Below are positions 5,383 through 5,797 of a stretch of DNA of 5,797 nt, one piece after another (the first letter of the stretch is position 1; each line of letters starts with the position of its first letter). A program made the translations under genes and the position numbers. The stretch is taken from positions 1-5,797 of the forward strand of contig DATKCN010000099.1 of assembly GCA_035513175.1 (NCBI GenBank), read 5' to 3'. The notes under the pieces are model-generated. The model was given only the letters and a program-made list of their open reading frames with translations, was not told the origin of the DNA and searched no databases. The stretch is from DATKCN01 sp035513175 (GTDB lineage Bacteria > Chloroflexota > Chloroflexia > Thermomicrobiales > CFX8).

Positions 5383-5797
5383 ATGCTCGACGACGATATT
5401 ACTCGCAGGAACCAGAAGGCCCTCGAGCGCTGCCACTCGCTGATCGCGTGGTATGAGGGCAACGTACGCGATGCGCGACTGCTCTACCGAGGATTTCCGT
5501 CAGTCGCGCTTGTCCTTAGCGCGCTGACACCCGCCCGTATCTTGTGGACCCAACTCCCAGCAGTTCTTCAAGTGCTGCCGGCCGCCTTGGCGGCAATCGT
5601 CGACCTCGCGCCCGTCGGGGATTGGCTCGCCGGAGACCGGCTCCAGCAGCCAGACCACGTAGGTGTCGTTGTTGAGCCCGTCCACCCGCGAGCGCAGGGC
5701 GACGATCCCGAGCGGGCGCGCCTCCACGCCGGTCTCCTCGCGCACCTCGCGGGCGGCGGCGGCGTCGAGCGTCTCGCCCGCCTCCAGCAGCCCGCCC
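5383..5797 (+). CDS. DUF4231 (SLATT-like) membrane protein, N-terminal half only; frame then runs antisense through a Nudix gene
   Basis: A plus-strand frame opens at ATG 5383 and stays open to the window edge (138 codons). Residues 1-72 resemble DUF4231 proteins as I remember them: a charged helix with LERCHSLIAWYEGN (14-27), a basic turn DARLLYR (30-36), a first membrane segment VALVLSALTPARILW (41-55) and a second LPAVLQVLPAALAAI (58-72). The conserved continuation of the family after the second segment (a GL-containing turn, a W-E-N-W type motif, then the ALK-type helix) is absent. From about 5598 on, the frame is only the complement of the Nudix gene. DUF4231 belongs to the SLATT group of two-helix membrane proteins, proposed as effectors in conflict systems. 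An in-frame TAG at 5374 limits the start to GTG 5377 or ATG 5383; a weak AGGTG precedes the ATG. The gene is probably broken. Divergent from the ABC operon, it need not be functionally related. Confidence 0.6.
   Translation, partial: MLDDDITRRNQKALERCHSLIAWYEGNVRDARLLYRGFPSVALVLSALTPARILWTQLPAVLQVLPAALAAIVDLAPVGDWLAGDRLQQPDHVGVVVEPVHPRAQGDDPERARLHAGLLAHLAGGGGVERLARLQQPA
5500..5797 (-). CDS. Nudix hydrolase, 5' end outside the window, 3' end replaced
   Basis: From the right edge the minus strand encodes a Nudix (MutT-like) domain. The 23-residue Nudix box G-x5-E-x7-REVxEExGV is complete at 5725-5793, with REVREETGV at its end; the two central glutamates bind the metal that cleaves nucleoside-diphosphate-linked substrates. 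The next ~43 codons continue as a normal family core (beta-strand GIVALRSRV, NDTYVVWLLEPV, then PDGREVDD). After DDCR at about 5590 the frame reads as unrelated sequence for 30 codons and ends at TGA 5500-5502. Family members usually continue with an aromatic-rich strand and a C-terminal helix that are missing here. The lost part coincides with the antisense of the DUF4231 gene, so the true Nudix sequence ends near 5596. GTG at 5745 is internal, not a start. Substrate class cannot be assigned. Confidence 0.75.
   Translation of the reverse strand, partial: GGLLEAGETLDAAAAREVREETGVEARPLGIVALRSRVDGLNNDTYVVWLLEPVSGEPIPDGREVDDCRQGGRQHLKNCWELGPQDTGGCQRAKDKRD
5585..5610. other. Tail-to-tail junction of two truncated genes
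   Basis: To the left of this point plus-strand codons look like DUF4231; to the right, minus-strand codons look like Nudix. Both family resemblances stop within a few codons of each other, at the ATC-GTC-GAC bases around 5596-5604. A single join between unrelated DNA explains both truncations. No insertion-sequence end, target duplication or long repeat is visible at the junction. Confidence 0.6.

Noticed and set aside
5500..5596. A single-base frameshift in the Nudix gene, because the adjacent frame reads AALEELLG
   Set aside because: The same bases on the plus strand read as a good DUF4231 segment in frame from an upstream ATG. A join of two genes explains more than a frameshift, and the alternative frame ends after about 25 codons.
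1..5797. CRISPR array, insertion sequence, tRNA or integration site
   Set aside because: No regularly spaced repeats, transposase motifs, terminal inverted repeats or tRNA-like cloverleaf were seen on either strand.

Overview
The window is GC-rich bacterial DNA (roughly 60% G+C by eye). The substrate-binding lipoprotein carries a twin-arginine motif immediately before a lipobox, and the flanking Nudix and DUF4231-type proteins are of a sort I associate with Chloroflexota (Thermomicrobia-like) or similar high-GC lineages. That placement is an inference from style, not a proof.

Most of the window is one minus-strand operon, read from right to left. It starts with a double-domain RbsA/XylG-type ATPase (5136 to 3613). 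Next come an RbsC-type permease (3595 to 2594), a Tat/lipoprotein periplasmic-binding-protein-like solute receptor (2545 to 1343), and a class A beta-lactamase-fold serine hydrolase with no signal peptide (1271 to 366). The first three form a complete CUT2-type (ribose/xylose/galactose family) ABC importer; the ligand cannot be read from sequence. The hydrolase is the last cistron and looks cytoplasmic, so it may act on the imported compound or on something related to it. A 16-position imperfect stem-loop overlaps the receptor's stop codon and separates it from the hydrolase, which would let the receptor be made in excess of the downstream gene.

To the right of the operon, 5137-5382 is a control region. 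It holds a weak candidate promoter with a LacI-type inverted repeat near its predicted start site, and a GC hairpin that abuts the ATPase ribosome-binding site. Beyond it, reading rightward, is the N-terminal half of a DUF4231 (SLATT-like, two-transmembrane) protein. Reading leftward from the right edge is a Nudix hydrolase with a perfect Nudix box. Both lose family resemblance at the same place, about 5590-5605, where they meet tail to tail. Each has lost its 3' portion. This is the most unusual structure in the window: either a real illegitimate recombination scar or an assembly chimera.

The left 365 bases hold no convincing gene. They contain a perfect GAAACGTTTC palindrome of LacI-family operator type (55-64) and an AT-rich patch with short repeats (about 138-185), suggesting control DNA for a gene outside the window.
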